From contig NZ_JAGTTN010000007.1 of assembly GCF_020682705.1 (NCBI RefSeq), positions 88,628 through 152,627 on the forward strand: a stretch of DNA of 64,000 bases, written 5' to 3'. The position numbers and the translations under genes were made by a program. Under the pieces are notes generated by a model, which worked only from the letters and a program-made list of their open reading frames with translations, was not told the DNA's origin and ran no database searches. Of the stretch, positions 9,073 through 19,905 are shown in pieces (within the stretch, counting starts at the first letter, position 1; each line of letters starts with the position of its first letter). Source of the DNA: Microbacterium allomyrinae (GTDB lineage: Bacteria > Actinomycetota > Actinomycetes > Actinomycetales > Microbacteriaceae).

Positions 9073-9837
9073 ATGGCGAAGACGGCCCTCATCACCGGAG
9101 CGAGTTCCGGTCTCGGAGCGGAGTACGCACGCCAGCTGGCGGCAAAGGGCGCCGACCTCGTCCTGGTGGCGCGCGACCGCGACGCCCTCGAACACCTCGC
9201 AAAGGGGCTGCGCTCGACATTCGGCGTCGAGGTCGACGTGCTCGCGGCCGACCTGCTCAAGCCGCGCCAGCGCGCGAGGGTCGAGGCGCGCATCGCCGAT
9301 GAACGGCTGCCGATCGAGATCCTCGTGAACAACGCCGGGTTCGGGCTGCCGCTGGCGTTCGAGCGCAACGACATCGACGACGAGGTGCGCCACCTGCGAC
9401 TGCACGTCGAAGTGTCGATGCGACTCACGCATGCGGCCCTGGGCGCGATGCTCGCACGCGGGCACGGCCGGATCATCAACGTCGCCTCCGTCGCCGCGTT
9501 CATCCCCCGCTCGACGTATGGCGCGTGCAAGGGCTGGCTGGTCAGCTTCAGCCGCTGGGCGAACGGGCGCTATGCGGCCCGCGGAGTGACCGTCACGGCG
9601 GTCTGCCCGGGCTATACGCACACGAGCTTCCACGAGCGGATGGGGCTGGCCCAGGGACAGGAGGGCATACCCGACGCCATGTGGCTCGACGCGCGGGAAG
9701 TCGTGGCCGCTTCGCTTCGCGACGCCGCTCGGGGCGCCGCCGTGTCGATCCCGTCGCTGCGCTACAAGGCGCTCGTCGCGCTCGCGCGCTTCGCTCCGCC
9801 CTCGCTCGCCGCCCGGATGGGCGAGCGGGGTCGCTGA
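9073..9837 (+). CDS. SDR family NAD(P)-dependent oxidoreductase
   Basis: This 254-residue classical short-chain dehydrogenase has the coenzyme motif ITGASSGLGAEYA near the N-terminus, NNAG at about residue 90, a catalytic Ser in NVASVAAF and YGACK as the YxxxK motif. The C-terminal region resembles the DltE/SadH-type oxidoreductases annotated as short-chain dehydrogenases. The substrate is unknown. TAGGCT (9060-9065) lies 7 nt before ATG 9073, so it should have its own leaderless transcript even though it closely follows folA. Confidence 0.9.
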   Translation: MAKTALITGASSGLGAEYARQLAAKGADLVLVARDRDALEHLAKGLRSTFGVEVDVLAADLLKPRQRARVEARIADERLPIEILVNNAGFGLPLAFERNDIDDEVRHLRLHVEVSMRLTHAALGAMLARGHGRIINVASVAAFIPRSTYGACKGWLVSFSRWANGRYAARGVTVTAVCPGYTHTSFHERMGLAQGQEGIPDAMWLDAREVVAASLRDAARGAAVSIPSLRYKALVALARFAPPSLAARMGERGR

Positions 9838-9901
9838 GTCGCTCCCGGACAACCCGGCGCGACCGGTCACGTCGGGTGCGGCATCCCGATAACCTGAACA
9901 C

Positions 9902-10879
9902 ATGACGCATTCGGGCAACCCCTTCGGACAGGTGCTCGTCGCGCTCGTCACTCCGATGACGGCCGACGGCGAGGTCGACTGGCCCGCTGTCGAGAAGCAC
10001 ATCGACGACGTCATCACCGCAGGAGCCGACGGCATCGTCGTGACCGGCACCACGGGTGAGACGTCGACCCTCACCGACGCCGAGAAGATCCGTCTGGTCG
10101 AGGTCGGCAAGGATGTCGCCGCCGGCCGCGCCAAGATCATCACGGGCGGCGGCTCCAACGAGACCGCCCACGCGATCGAGCTCTACAAGGCGAGCGAGAA
10201 GGCCGGCGCAGACGGCAACATGATCGTCACGCCGTACTACAACAAGCCGACGCAGGCGGGCATCCTCACCCACTTCCGGCTCGTCGCCGACGCGACCGAT
10301 CTGCCCGTGATCCTCTACGACATCCCGGGTCGCACCGGTGTGCCGATCCGCTATGAGACGATCCTGCGGCTCGCCAAGCATCCCAACATCCTCGCCGTCA
10401 AAGACGCGAAGGGCGACTTCAGCGAGGTCAGCCGGGTGCTCAATCAGACCGACCTCATGTATTTCTCCGGCGACGACGCGAACGTGCTCCCGCACCTCGC
10501 GATCGGTGCCGCGGGGCTCATCGGCGTGACGGCGAACGTCGCGGCGCAGCCCTATCGGGTGATCGTCGATGCCGTGAACCGCGGCGATCTGAAGGCGGCG
10601 ACGGCCGCGCACATGCAGCTCGAACCGCTCGTGCGCGCGGTGATGACGCACGTCCCCGGCACAGTGTCGGTCAAGTACATCCTCCACGGACTCGGCCGGA
10701 TCGGCAGCCCGCGCGTGCGGCTGCCGCTCGTCGGTCCCGAGGAATGGGAGGCCGCCAAGATCGAGGACGAGCTCGCTCTGGTGCGCGACGTCCCCGGTGT
10801 CGATTTCTCCAACTTCCGTCCCGACCGCAACGCCGCCGCCGGTGGCGCGTTGCCGAAGGTGTCGGGCACCACGAGATGA
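9902..10879 (+). CDS. dapA: 4-hydroxy-tetrahydrodipicolinate synthase
   Basis: DapA condenses pyruvate with aspartate semialdehyde, the first committed step to lysine and diaminopimelate. The Schiff-base residue is Lys167 in ILAVKDAKGDF; the family blocks GTTGETSTL and DIPGRTGV are intact, including the catalytic Tyr in TPYYNKPT. Length is 325 residues, with a normal N-terminal extension. TAACCT (9890-9895) lies 6 nt before ATG 9902, the leaderless signature. The gene is followed by RNase J after 76 bp, an adjacency common in actinobacteria. Confidence 0.97.
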   Translation: MTHSGNPFGQVLVALVTPMTADGEVDWPAVEKHIDDVITAGADGIVVTGTTGETSTLTDAEKIRLVEVGKDVAAGRAKIITGGGSNETAHAIELYKASEKAGADGNMIVTPYYNKPTQAGILTHFRLVADATDLPVILYDIPGRTGVPIRYETILRLAKHPNILAVKDAKGDFSEVSRVLNQTDLMYFSGDDANVLPHLAIGAAGLIGVTANVAAQPYRVIVDAVNRGDLKAATAAHMQLEPLVRAVMTHVPGTVSVKYILHGLGRIGSPRVRLPLVGPEEWEAAKIEDELALVRDVPGVDFSNFRPDRNAAAGGALPKVSGTTR

Positions 10880-10955
10880 CAATCCGCGTCGTGAGCCCCG
10901 GTCGGGTCACAGCGCGTCACGAACGGATGCCGCGGCATCCGGAGGAGGCTGAATA

Positions 10956-12632
10956 ATGCCCACCACACCCTTCGACCCGCCCGCTCTCGAGGCGGGGACG
11001 CTGCGGGTGACCCCGCTCGGCGGACTCGGCGAGATCGGCCGCAACATGACGGTCTTCGAATACGAGGGCAAGCTGCTCGTCGTGGACTGCGGTGTGCTGT
11101 TCCCCGAGGAGCACCAGCCGGGCGTCGACCTGATCCTGCCCGATTTCGAGCCGATCAAGGGCCGCCTCGACGACATCGTCGGCGTCGTGCTCACGCACGG
11201 CCACGAGGACCACATCGGCGCGGTGCCGTACCTCCTGAAACTCAAGGGCGACATCCCTCTCGTGGGATCGGGCCTGACGCTGGCGCTGATCGAGGCGAAG
11301 CTCAAGGAGCACCGGATCAAGCCGTACAGCCTGACGGTGAGGGAAGGCCAGGCCGAGAAGCTCGGCCCGTTCGACCTCGAGTTCGTCGCGGTGAACCACT
11401 CGATCCCCGACGCGCTGGCCGTCGCCATCCACACGCCCGCGGGCACGGTGCTCGCGACCGGTGACTTCAAGATGGACCAGTTGCCCCTCGATGGGCGCAT
11501 CACCGATCTTCGCGCGTTCGCGCGGCTCGGCGAGAAGGGCGTAGACCTCTTCCTCGTCGACTCGACCAATGCCGATGTTCCCGGCTTCACGCCGAGCGAG
11601 CGCTCGATCGGACCGGTGCTCGACCAGGTCATCGCCAAGGCTCCGCGCCGGGTCATCGTGGCGAGCTTCTCGAGTCACGTCCACCGCGTGCAGCAGGTGC
11701 TGGATGCCGCGGCCGCCAACGGCCGCAGGGTGGCGCTCCTGGGGCGCAGCATGCTTCGCAACATGACGATCGCCGAAGACCTCGGCTATCTCCACGTGCC
11801 GGACGGCGTGCTCATCGACTACAAGAAGGCTCGCGACCTGCCCGACGACAAGATCGTCTACATGTCGACCGGCTCGCAGGGCGAGCCGATGGCGGTGCTG
11901 AGCCGCATGGCGAACCTCGACCATGCGATCGAGCCGGGCGAGGGCGACACCGTCATCCTCGCGTCGAGCCTCATCCCGGGCAACGAGAACGCCGTCTACC
12001 GTGTGATCGACGGGCTGACCAAGCTCGGCGCGAACGTCGTGCACAAGGGCAATGCCAAGGTGCATGTCTCGGGCCATGCCGCCGCCGGCGAGCTGATCTA
12101 CTGCTACAACATCCTGAAGCCGAAGAACGTGCTGCCCGTCCACGGCGAGTACCGGCACCTGATCGCCAACGCGAAGCTCGCGCAGGACACCGGCATTCCC
12201 GCTGAACGCACCATCGTCGGCGAGAACGGCACGGTCATCGATCTGAAGAACGGCGATGCGAATGTCGTCGGCCAGCTCGATCTCGGCTTCGTGTACGTCG
12301 ACGGATCGACCGTGGGCGCGATCACGGATGCCGACCTCAAGGACCGCCGGATCCTCGCCGAAGAAGGCTTCATCTCGGTGATCGTGGTCGTCGACGCGTC
12401 GACGGGCCAGGTCATCTCGGGTCCCGAGATCCACGCACGCGGATTCGCCGAGGACGACAAGGTCTTCGACGCCGTCAAGCCCAAGATCGCCGCCGCGCTC
12501 GCCGAGGCCGCCAAGTCGGGCGTGCGCGACCAGCACGCGCTCGCGCAGGTGGTGCGCCGCACCATCGGCCGCTGGGTGAACCAGTCGCTGCGGCGCCGCC
12601 CGATGATCGTCCCGCTCGTCATCGAGGCGTAA
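10956..12632 (+). CDS. rnj: Ribonuclease J
   Basis: This 558-residue metallo-beta-lactamase/beta-CASP nuclease processes and degrades RNA (5'-3' exo and endo activity) and helps rRNA and mRNA maturation. The metal-binding motif THGHEDHIGAVPY is at about residues 80-92. The later blocks VDSTNAD, ASFSSHVHRVQQV and VHVSGHAAAGE are all present, as is a C-terminal RNase J domain. A strong GGAGGAG site (10941-10947) precedes ATG 10956. The spacer from dapA carries an 18-bp perfect palindrome (10924-10941) just before the ribosome-binding site. Confidence 0.96.
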   Translation: MPTTPFDPPALEAGTLRVTPLGGLGEIGRNMTVFEYEGKLLVVDCGVLFPEEHQPGVDLILPDFEPIKGRLDDIVGVVLTHGHEDHIGAVPYLLKLKGDIPLVGSGLTLALIEAKLKEHRIKPYSLTVREGQAEKLGPFDLEFVAVNHSIPDALAVAIHTPAGTVLATGDFKMDQLPLDGRITDLRAFARLGEKGVDLFLVDSTNADVPGFTPSERSIGPVLDQVIAKAPRRVIVASFSSHVHRVQQVLDAAAANGRRVALLGRSMLRNMTIAEDLGYLHVPDGVLIDYKKARDLPDDKIVYMSTGSQGEPMAVLSRMANLDHAIEPGEGDTVILASSLIPGNENAVYRVIDGLTKLGANVVHKGNAKVHVSGHAAAGELIYCYNILKPKNVLPVHGEYRHLIANAKLAQDTGIPAERTIVGENGTVIDLKNGDANVVGQLDLGFVYVDGSTVGAITDADLKDRRILAEEGFISVIVVVDASTGQVISGPEIHARGFAEDDKVFDAVKPKIAAALAEAAKSGVRDQHALAQVVRRTIGRWVNQSLRRRPMIVPLVIEA

Positions 12633-12634
12633 CG

Positions 12635-12660
12635 GCGCCGACGCGGGGCCTCGCCGGCGC
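12635..12660 (+). terminator. Hairpin after RNase J gene
   Basis: GCGCCGACG (12635-12643) pairs with CGCCGGCGC (12652-12660) with one mismatch and an 8-nt loop, directly after the rnj stop. There is no U-tract, which is usual for hairpin terminators in GC-rich actinobacteria. The next gene has its own -10 element a few bases later. Confidence 0.55.
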
Positions 12661-12677
12661 GTGGATAAACTCTCGCC

Positions 12678-13172
12678 ATGTCCGCATCCTTCCGCGTCCG
12701 TCCCGCCGTCCAGGCGGACGGAACGTTTCTCGGCGACATGGTGGTCGAGGCCGCCAACTGGCGCCAGGGCGGGGTGCGGCCTCGACACGAGGTGATCACC
12801 GGATCGGAGCACAGCCGGTACGTCGCGGGATGGATGCGGCCCGGTGACACCGGCTTCATCGCCGAGGCCGCGAGCGGTGAGTCGATCGGGGCGGCGTGGT
12901 ACCGCACGCTGCCGCGCAGCGAACCCGGCTTCGGGTACGTGGGCACCGGTGTTCCGGAGCTCACCATCGGCGTCCGCCCGATCTGGCGTGCGCACGGGGT
13001 GGGCCGTGCGCTACTGCAGCGACTGTGCGAGCAGGCCCGCGCGCAGGGCTACGGCCGTCTCAGCCTCAGCGTCGAACGCGGCAACTTCGCGTCGACCCTG
13101 TATCGCAGCGAGGGCTTCGCGGTGACGCAGAGCGGATTCGGCCGCGACACGATGGTCAAGCGCTTGCGCTGA
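12678..13172 (+). CDS. GNAT family N-acetyltransferase
   Basis: This 164-residue protein has the GNAT core: an acetyl-CoA pyrophosphate loop in VRPIWRAHGVGRALLQRLCEQA and a motif-B end ASTLYRSEGFAVTQSGFGRDTMVK. The N-terminal part (FRVRPAVQADGTFLGDMVVEAANWR) resembles uncharacterised actinobacterial acetyltransferases. The substrate is unknown. TAAACT (12666-12671) lies 6 nt before the ATG, indicating a leaderless transcript separate from rnj. Confidence 0.87.
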   Translation: MSASFRVRPAVQADGTFLGDMVVEAANWRQGGVRPRHEVITGSEHSRYVAGWMRPGDTGFIAEAASGESIGAAWYRTLPRSEPGFGYVGTGVPELTIGVRPIWRAHGVGRALLQRLCEQARAQGYGRLSLSVERGNFASTLYRSEGFAVTQSGFGRDTMVKRLR

Positions 13173-13253
13173 ACCTTTTTTCGTGATCGCCGAGCTTCTC
13201 GAAGCGCCGCGTGCTTCCGCGGGAAAGTCGGAGGCGGCGCCTACCGTGGGGGA

Positions 13254-15983
13254 ATGGCCAGGAGTTCCAGTGCGCCTTCGAGCGGGCGAGCGCCCGCGAA
13301 GACCCCGTCGTCGCGCGCGCCCAAGACGGCAACCAAGCCGGCGACCAAGCCCGCTGCGAAGCCGGCACCGGCGCCGAAGCGGTACGTCGGCGAGAACGAC
13401 CGGCCTCCCGTCGTCGTACGCGCCTGGCTCGGCCTCGCTCACGCGATCGGAGGGCTGTTCCGCGCATTCGGCCCCGAGACGCTCGAGAAGGACCAGCGCC
13501 GCGACGGCTTCCCGTTCCTGCTCGTGCTGCTGGCCGTCGCCGGCGCCGTCAACGAGTGGTTCTTCATCGGCAGCGAGGTCGCCAAGACGATCAGCGCCTA
13601 TTCGGTCGGTGGCCTGCTGGGGCGTGAGGCGTTCGTGCTGCCCGTGCTGCTGCTGGTGCTGGCGGGCTGGATGTTCCGGCATCCGTCGTCGGTGCACGAC
13701 AACGGCCGAGTCGGCATCGGCTTCGGCCTGCTGGTGATCACGATCGCCGGGTTCTGCCATGTCGCAGGTGGTCGCCCGCAGCCGAATTCCGGGCTTCCCG
13801 CATTGAGCGAGGCCGGCGGTCTCTTCGGCTGGATGATCGGCGAGCCGCTCGCGCTGGTGCTCACCGATGTGGGCGCGTACATCGTGCTGTCTCTGCTCGC
13901 GGTGCTCAGCATCCTGATCGTCACGAAGACGCCGCCGAACCGGATCGGGCGCCGCCTCGGCGACCTGTACGGCTGGATGTTCGGTGCAGAGCCGTCCACC
14001 GAGACGACGAAGCCGGATGCCCCGACCGATGCATCCGACGAGGGCGACCCGTCCATGCCGTGGTGGCGACGCAACAAGACCGGCCGCGAGCAGGACCCCG
14101 AGGACGGGATCGGCTCGCAGGACCTCACGACGCTGCTGACGCCGGGCGAGTCGCACGGCGGGTTCGAGCAGGCGATCGCTCCGCCGATCCCGCAGGCGCC
14201 GGCGCCGGTGGTCGCGAACGACGCGATGACCGAGGTCATCGACCCGGCGGTGCTGTCGGCGGCCAAGGCGGCGACGTCGTCGCGCACCTCGCTGCGCGAC
14301 GACTCCGACACCGGTCCGATCGATGACGGCCTGCTCCCGGGTCTCGACGGCATCGGCTCGTCGACGTCGAGCGCGCCGTCCCTGCCGTACCGACTCCCGT
14401 CGGTCACCGCCCTCGCGGCGGGCAGCCCTCACGTCACCCGCTCGCAGGCCAACGACGACACGGTCCGTGCGATCACGAGCGTGCTCGACCAGTTCAAGGT
14501 CGACGCGCGCGTCACCGGATTCTCGCGCGGCCCGACGGTCACGCAGTACGAGATCGAGGTCGGTCACGGCGTCAAGGTCGAGCGCATCACGGCGCTCACC
14601 AACAACATCGCGTATGCGGTCGCCTCCAACGAGGTGCGCATCCTCGCGCCTATTCCGGGCAAGAGCGCGATCGGTGTGGAGATCCCCAATGTCGATCGCG
14701 AGATCGTGACACTGGGCGACGTGCTGCGCTCGACCACGGCGAACCAGTCGACGCACCCCATGACGATCGGCGTCGGCAAGGACGTCGGCGGCGGCTATGT
14801 CATCGCCAACCTCGCGAAGATGCCTCACCTGTTGGTGGCGGGCTCCACGGGCTCGGGCAAGTCGAGCTTCGTCAACTCGATGATCACGAGCCTGCTGATG
14901 CGGGCGCGTCCCGCGGATGTGCGCATGGTGCTCATCGACCCGAAGCGCGTCGAGCTCACGTCCTACGCCGGTGTGCCCCATCTGATCACGCCGATCATCA
15001 CGAACCCGAAGAAGGCGGCCGAGGCGCTGCAGTGGGTCGTCAAAGAGATGGACATGCGCTACGACGACCTCGCGTCGTTCGGGTTCCGCCATATCGACGA
15101 CTTCAACAAGGCCGTCGTCGCGGGCGAGGTCAATCTGCCGGTGGGCAGTGAGCGGGTGCTGAAGCCGTATCCGTACCTCCTCGTGGTCGTCGACGAGCTC
15201 GCCGACCTCATGATGGTCGCGCCTCGCGACGTCGAGGATTCGATCGTGCGCATCACGCAGCTGGCCCGCGCCAGCGGCATCCACCTCGTCCTCGCGACGC
15301 AGCGGCCTTCGGTCGACGTCGTGACCGGCCTCATCAAGGCGAACGTGCCTTCTCGAATGGCGTTCGCGGTCACGAGCGTCACCGACTCCCGCGTCATCCT
15401 CGACCAGCCGGGCGCTGACCGCCTCATCGGCCAGGGCGACGCGCTGTTCCTGCCGATGGGCGCGTCGAAGGCGCTGCGCGTGCAGGGGGCGTGGGTCAGC
15501 GAGGAAGAGATCGAGAAGGTCGTCAAGCACGTGACCGCGCAGGCGCGGCCGGAGTACCGCTCCGACGTAGCCGTCGTCGCCGAGAAGAAGGAGATCGACG
15601 CCGACATCGGCGACGACCTCGAACTCCTCCTCGCGGCCGCCGAACTCGTCGTGTCGACTCAGTTCGGCTCGACCTCCATGCTGCAGCGCAAGCTCCGCGT
15701 CGGCTTCGCCAAGGCCGGGCGACTGATGGACCTGCTCGAGTCCCGCGAGATCGTCGGTCCCTCCGAGGGCTCCAAGGCCCGCGACGTGCTGGTGACGGTG
15801 GAGCAGCTTCCCGGCGTGCTCGCGCGCATCCGCGGTGTGGCCGAACCCGGCCAGGGCGGATCAGGAGGGGCTGCGGCCGACTCCTACGGGCCGGACGCCG
15901 TCGACTCGCAGTTCGACGGGTATCCCGTGGTCGACGAGGGCGATGACTCCGAGGACGCCTGGGGGCTCACCGGCCGCGACTGA
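13254..15983 (+). CDS. ftsK: DNA translocase FtsK/SpoIIIE
   Basis: FtsK pumps chromosomal DNA across the closing septum during division. The 909-residue protein has a basic Ala/Lys/Pro-rich N-terminus, about four membrane segments (residues 70-240), an acidic linker, then the motor. Walker A is [12 protein letters not shown] near residue 530, with the pre-motor [10 protein letters not shown] and Walker [15 protein letters not shown]-terminal gamma winged-helix domain ([23 protein letters not shown]) is visible. TACCGT (13242-13247) lies 6 nt before ATG. pgsA follows after 26 bp, as in many actinobacteria. Confidence 0.97.
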   Translation: MARSSSAPSSGRAPAKTPSSRAPKTATKPATKPAAKPAPAPKRYVGENDRPPVVVRAWLGLAHAIGGLFRAFGPETLEKDQRRDGFPFLLVLLAVAGAVNEWFFIGSEVAKTISAYSVGGLLGREAFVLPVLLLVLAGWMFRHPSSVHDNGRVGIGFGLLVITIAGFCHVAGGRPQPNSGLPALSEAGGLFGWMIGEPLALVLTDVGAYIVLSLLAVLSILIVTKTPPNRIGRRLGDLYGWMFGAEPSTETTKPDAPTDASDEGDPSMPWWRRNKTGREQDPEDGIGSQDLTTLLTPGESHGGFEQAIAPPIPQAPAPVVANDAMTEVIDPAVLSAAKAATSSRTSLRDDSDTGPIDDGLLPGLDGIGSSTSSAPSLPYRLPSVTALAAGSPHVTRSQANDDTVRAITSVLDQFKVDARVTGFSRGPTVTQYEIEVGHGVKVERITALTNNIAYAVASNEVRILAPIPGKSAIGVEIPNVDREIVTLGDVLRSTTANQSTHPMTIGVGKDVGGGYVIANLAKMPHLLVAGSTGSGKSSFVNSMITSLLMRARPADVRMVLIDPKRVELTSYAGVPHLITPIITNPKKAAEALQWVVKEMDMRYDDLASFGFRHIDDFNKAVVAGEVNLPVGSERVLKPYPYLLVVVDELADLMMVAPRDVEDSIVRITQLARASGIHLVLATQRPSVDVVTGLIKANVPSRMAFAVTSVTDSRVILDQPGADRLIGQGDALFLPMGASKALRVQGAWVSEEEIEKVVKHVTAQARPEYRSDVAVVAEKKEIDADIGDDLELLLAAAELVVSTQFGSTSMLQRKLRVGFAKAGRLMDLLESREIVGPSEGSKARDVLVTVEQLPGVLARIRGVAEPGQGGSGGAAADSYGPDAVDSQFDGYPVVDEGDDSEDAWGLTGRD

Positions 15984-16009
15984 GCGTCGCACGCCGATAG
16001 GCTCGGCGC

Positions 16010-16582
16010 ATGGCGATCCCCAGGCAGCTTCCCAACGCGATCACGATCGTGCGCATCCTCTGCGCGCCGGTGTTCCTCTGGATGCTGCTGGCCGACGGGG
16101 GAGCGGACGGCGCGCTGCGCTGGTGGGCCGCGGCGCTGTTCATCGTGGCCATCGCCACGGACGGCATCGACGGGTATCTGGCTCGCAAGCACGATATCGT
16201 CACCGATCTCGGCAAGCTCCTCGACCCGATCGCCGACAAGGTGCTCACCGGGTTCGCCTTCATCGGCCTGTCGATCCTCTCGGAGCTGCCCTGGTGGATC
16301 ACCGTCGTCGTGCTCGTGCGCGAGATCGGGATCACGATCTACCGCTTCATGGTCGTGAGCGATCACGTGCTCGCTGCGGCGTGGATGGGCAAGCTGAAGA
16401 CCGTCGCACAGGCCGTCGCGCTGTCGCTGGCGCTGCTGCCGCTGTGGACCCTCGTGGGCGAGTGGATCTGGTGGGTGAACGGTGTAGCGATGGCGATCGC
16501 GGTCATCCTCACGATCGCGAGCGGCATCGACTACATCGTGACCGAGGTGCGCGCGGCACGCGGCGCCAAGGGCAAGGCGTGA
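16010..16582 (+). CDS. pgsA: CDP-diacylglycerol-glycerol-3-phosphate phosphatidyltransferase
   Basis: PgsA makes phosphatidylglycerophosphate, the precursor of phosphatidylglycerol and cardiolipin, in the membrane. The 190-residue protein has four to five hydrophobic segments and the CDP-alcohol phosphotransferase signature (ATDGIDGYLARKHDIVTDLG followed by KLLDPIADK), with its Asp residues intact. TAGGCT (15998-16003) is 6 nt before ATG 16010. Its stop overlaps the GTG of the CinA-like gene (GTGA). The ftsK-pgsA-cinA-clgR-recA order is conserved in actinobacteria. Confidence 0.94.
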   Translation: MAIPRQLPNAITIVRILCAPVFLWMLLADGGADGALRWWAAALFIVAIATDGIDGYLARKHDIVTDLGKLLDPIADKVLTGFAFIGLSILSELPWWITVVVLVREIGITIYRFMVVSDHVLAAAWMGKLKTVAQAVALSLALLPLWTLVGEWIWWVNGVAMAIAVILTIASGIDYIVTEVRAARGAKGKA

Positions 16583-17076
16583 CCGATCAGGCACTGCAGC
16601 ATCCGCCGCGCATCGACCCGGATGCCGAAGCCGTGCTCGCCGCTCTCGACCGACACGGCTGGACGGTCAGTACCGCCGAGTCTCTGACCGGGGGCCTTTT
16701 GGCGGCGACCCTCGTCGATGTGCCGGGAGCCTCGGCGAGTGTGCGGGGCGGGATCGTCGCGTACGCCACCGATGTGAAGGCGTCGGTGCTCGGGGTCGAC
16801 CGGGCGCTCCTGAAGCGCGCAGGCGCCGTCGATCCCGACGTCGCCGCGGCGATGGCACGGGGCGCGCGCCGCCTTCTCGCCACCGACGTGGCGATCGCGA
16901 CCACTGGGGTCGCCGGGCCCGATCCGCAGGACGACAAGCCGGTGGGAACCCTCTACGTCGCGGTGTCCACTCCCGAGCGCGAGGCGGTGCGAGGGGTCGT
17001 GCTGAGCGGCTCCCGGGCCGAGATCCGTCGCGAGAGCGTGCGGGTCGCACTGCGTGTGTGTCTCAGCGAACTGTGA
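16579..17076 (+). CDS. CinA family nicotinamide-nucleotide amidohydrolase
   Basis: This 165-residue protein corresponds to the CinA C-terminal domain alone (PncC type), which deamidates NMN to NaMN for NAD recycling. The motifs TVSTAESLTGGLLAATLVDVPG and GVAGPDPQDDKPVGTLYVAV match that domain. The molybdopterin-binding-like N-terminal half of full CinA is absent, as in many bacteria. GTG 16579 overlaps the pgsA stop, so the pair is coupled. The name cinA reflects linkage with recA in naturally competent bacteria; nothing here implies competence. Confidence 0.92.
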   Translation: MTDQALQHPPRIDPDAEAVLAALDRHGWTVSTAESLTGGLLAATLVDVPGASASVRGGIVAYATDVKASVLGVDRALLKRAGAVDPDVAAAMARGARRLLATDVAIATTGVAGPDPQDDKPVGTLYVAVSTPEREAVRGVVLSGSRAEIRRESVRVALRVCLSEL

Positions 17077-17237
17077 GCATCCGAAGTCGGGGTCTCGGGA
17101 ACAGACGGTGTTTCGTCTCGGTTACGTTCAGCGATTCCCACCCATTCTCCAGTCCACGGGATTAGATTGACATCATCGGGTGCTGTACTGTTGTCCACCC
17201 GGACGGCGGTGGAATCAGAAGTGAGGAGGGGGCCCTA

Positions 17238-17546
17238 ATGATCCTGGTTCGTCAAGAGATCGGCGAAGTGCTTCGTGACTTCCGCCAGCAGAAGGGTCGT
17301 ACCCTCCGTCAGGTTGCGGGCCGCGCCAGCGTCGCGCTCGGCTACCTGAGCGAGGTGGAGCGCGGTCAGAAAGAGGCCTCGAGCGAGATTCTCGCGTCGG
17401 TGGCCGAGGCGCTCGACGTCCCCATCTCCACCATCATGCGTGAGGTCGGCGATCGCATCTCCGTTCTCGAGGGTCTGCAGACGTTCCCCGATGTCGTCCC
17501 CGACGATCTCGTGGCCGCTGTGGACGCAGAGCTCTCGCTGCGCTGA
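17238..17546 (+). CDS. clgR: XRE-family regulator, ClgR-like
   Basis: This 102-residue protein carries a Cro/CI helix-turn-helix (LRDFRQQKGRTLRQVAGRASVALGYLSEVERGQKEAS). It matches ClgR, the actinobacterial activator of clp protease and other proteostasis genes, in size, sequence character and position between cinA and recA. A strong GAGGAGGGGG site lies just upstream of ATG 17238. A TTGACA element at 17167-17172 precedes it, but no convincing -10 is found at 17-18 nt, so it may need an activator; ClgR is known to activate its own gene in some species. Confidence 0.85.
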   Translation: MILVRQEIGEVLRDFRQQKGRTLRQVAGRASVALGYLSEVERGQKEASSEILASVAEALDVPISTIMREVGDRISVLEGLQTFPDVVPDDLVAAVDAELSLR

Positions 17547-17582
17547 GTCGCGCGTCGACACGAAGACTCACTCGAGACAACG

Positions 17583-17807
17583 ATGCGCCGTAGCGAGTTC
17601 GATCGCGCTGTCGCGCAGGAATTCGGCCGTAGCGCCGTGGCTATGAAGACGGATCTCGTGCTCTCGGCGGTCGGCGGGCGGACCGCGGACGAGGCGATCG
17701 AGGCCGGTGTTCCACCCCGTGAGGTATGGCTCGCGCTGTGCGAGGAAGCCGATGTTCCGGCGGAGCGCAGGTACGGAGTCGGTCGGCTCGACCCCCGCCG
17801 CCGCTGA
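17583..17807 (+). CDS. DUF3046 domain protein
   Basis: This 74-residue acidic/basic protein (MRRSEFDRAVAQEFG... ending in VGRLDPRRR) matches the DUF3046 family, found almost only in actinobacteria and nearly always between the ClgR gene and recA. Its function is unknown. It starts 36 nt after clgR and no separate promoter is evident, so it is probably in the clgR transcript. The 235 bp downstream hold the recA control region. Confidence 0.85.
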   Translation: MRRSEFDRAVAQEFGRSAVAMKTDLVLSAVGGRTADEAIEAGVPPREVWLALCEEADVPAERRYGVGRLDPRRR

Positions 17808-17827
17808 CCTTCCGAAGCGGCGTGTCG

Positions 17828-17857
17828 TCGAATATTCGTTCGATTCCCGCGTAGGCT
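17828..17857 (+). promoter_or_regulatory. recA SOS box and promoter
   Basis: TCGAATATTCGTTCGA (17828-17843) differs by one base from the mycobacterial/actinobacterial LexA box TCGAAC-N4-GTTCGA. A TAGGCT -10 hexamer is at 17852-17857, so the box overlaps the expected -35 position, and LexA binding would block polymerase. The transcript would carry a leader of about 180 nt before recA. No other gene sits in 17808-18042. Confidence 0.75.
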
Positions 17858-18042
17858 CCTGCACAGCAGGTGTCGAGGACGTGTCTGTCCACGAGAGCGG
17901 GAGGTGCGAAGACGGATGTCGGAGCCCACCCCTAGCGTGAACGACGTCGAACGACACCTCACGCCTTGTCGCAGCATCCGTCCCACCCGGGTCGGAGCGC
18001 GACAGCCTACAGGCGACGGAACGCGAGCATTAGGAGCACTCC

Positions 18043-19094
<1,052 letters not shown>

Positions 19095-19095
<1 letters not shown>

Positions 19096-19835
19096 TGGTC
19101 CGTTTCATCGACAGTGGGGGCGAGTCCGGCATCGAGGCTCCGGCCGAATCGGATGAGGGGCTCGCCCCCGTGATCCCGCTGTTCGGCGGAGCGATCCGGT
19201 CCGCCGACAGCGGCGGGGTTCCTGCCAAGGCGGGGCGCCGCGATGGCTACGACATCGGTCGTCATGACGTGAGTGATCACCGCGACGTCGGCGACACACG
19301 CGGCCCAGGCAGCGCGAGCAGCCCGGATGACGACACCGACGATGCCGCCGACCGCGAGAACGCCGAGAAGGAGCTGCTCAAGAAGCTTCGAGCACGGTCT
19401 CTCTCGGTGCGAGAGGCCCGCGCGGTGATCGGCGGGCGCGGACTCGACGCCGAGACGATCGAAGACGTGCTCGAGCGGTTTCTCGATCGCGGGTATCTCG
19501 ACGATGCCGCCCTCGCCGAACAGCTCGTGCACATCGGCATCGACCGCAAAGGGCAGGGCCGCCAGGTGATCGCCCAGGCACTCGCCAAGCGCGGCGTACC
19601 GCGCGACGTCGCGGACCTCGCACTCGAGGCACTGCCCGACGACGATGCCGAGCGGGCACTCGACTTCGCACGGACCAAAGCGCGTGCGCTCAGCCGCCTG
19701 GACCACGACACAGCGCTTCGCCGTCTCACCGGTCAGCTCGCACGACGGGGGTATCCGGGTTCGGTCTCGCTGAGTGCCGCGCGGCAGGCGCTCGCCGAGG
19801 AGGCCGGCTCGTCTTCGGGCGTGCGGTTCCGCTGA
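19095..19835 (+). CDS. recX: Regulatory protein RecX
   Basis: RecX modulates RecA filaments. The protein is 246 residues. The first ~90 residues are Gly/Asp-rich and poorly conserved (a typical actinobacterial extension). The three-helix RecX repeats begin near residue 92 (LLKKLRARSLSVREARAVIGGRGL) and continue with FLDRGYLDDAALAEQLVHIGIDRKGQGRQVIAQALAKRGV. ATG shares its A with the recA stop TGA, so it is coupled to recA and under the same SOS control. Confidence 0.93.
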
Positions 19836-19905
19836 CCGCCCACGGCAGCGCCCGTGCCCGCGTTTCGGCGGGGTCGCGGTGACGGCCTCGTAGAATGGCA
19901 GGATC

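Noticed and set aside
10917..12995. 692-codon minus-strand ORF opposite RNase J
   Set aside because: It is antisense to intact RNase J; Asp/His/Arg-rich repetitive composition indicates a shadow frame.
13011..15530. 839-codon minus-strand ORF opposite ftsK
   Set aside because: It is antisense to a clear FtsK reading frame and has low-complexity Arg/Asp/His composition typical of GC-rich shadow frames.
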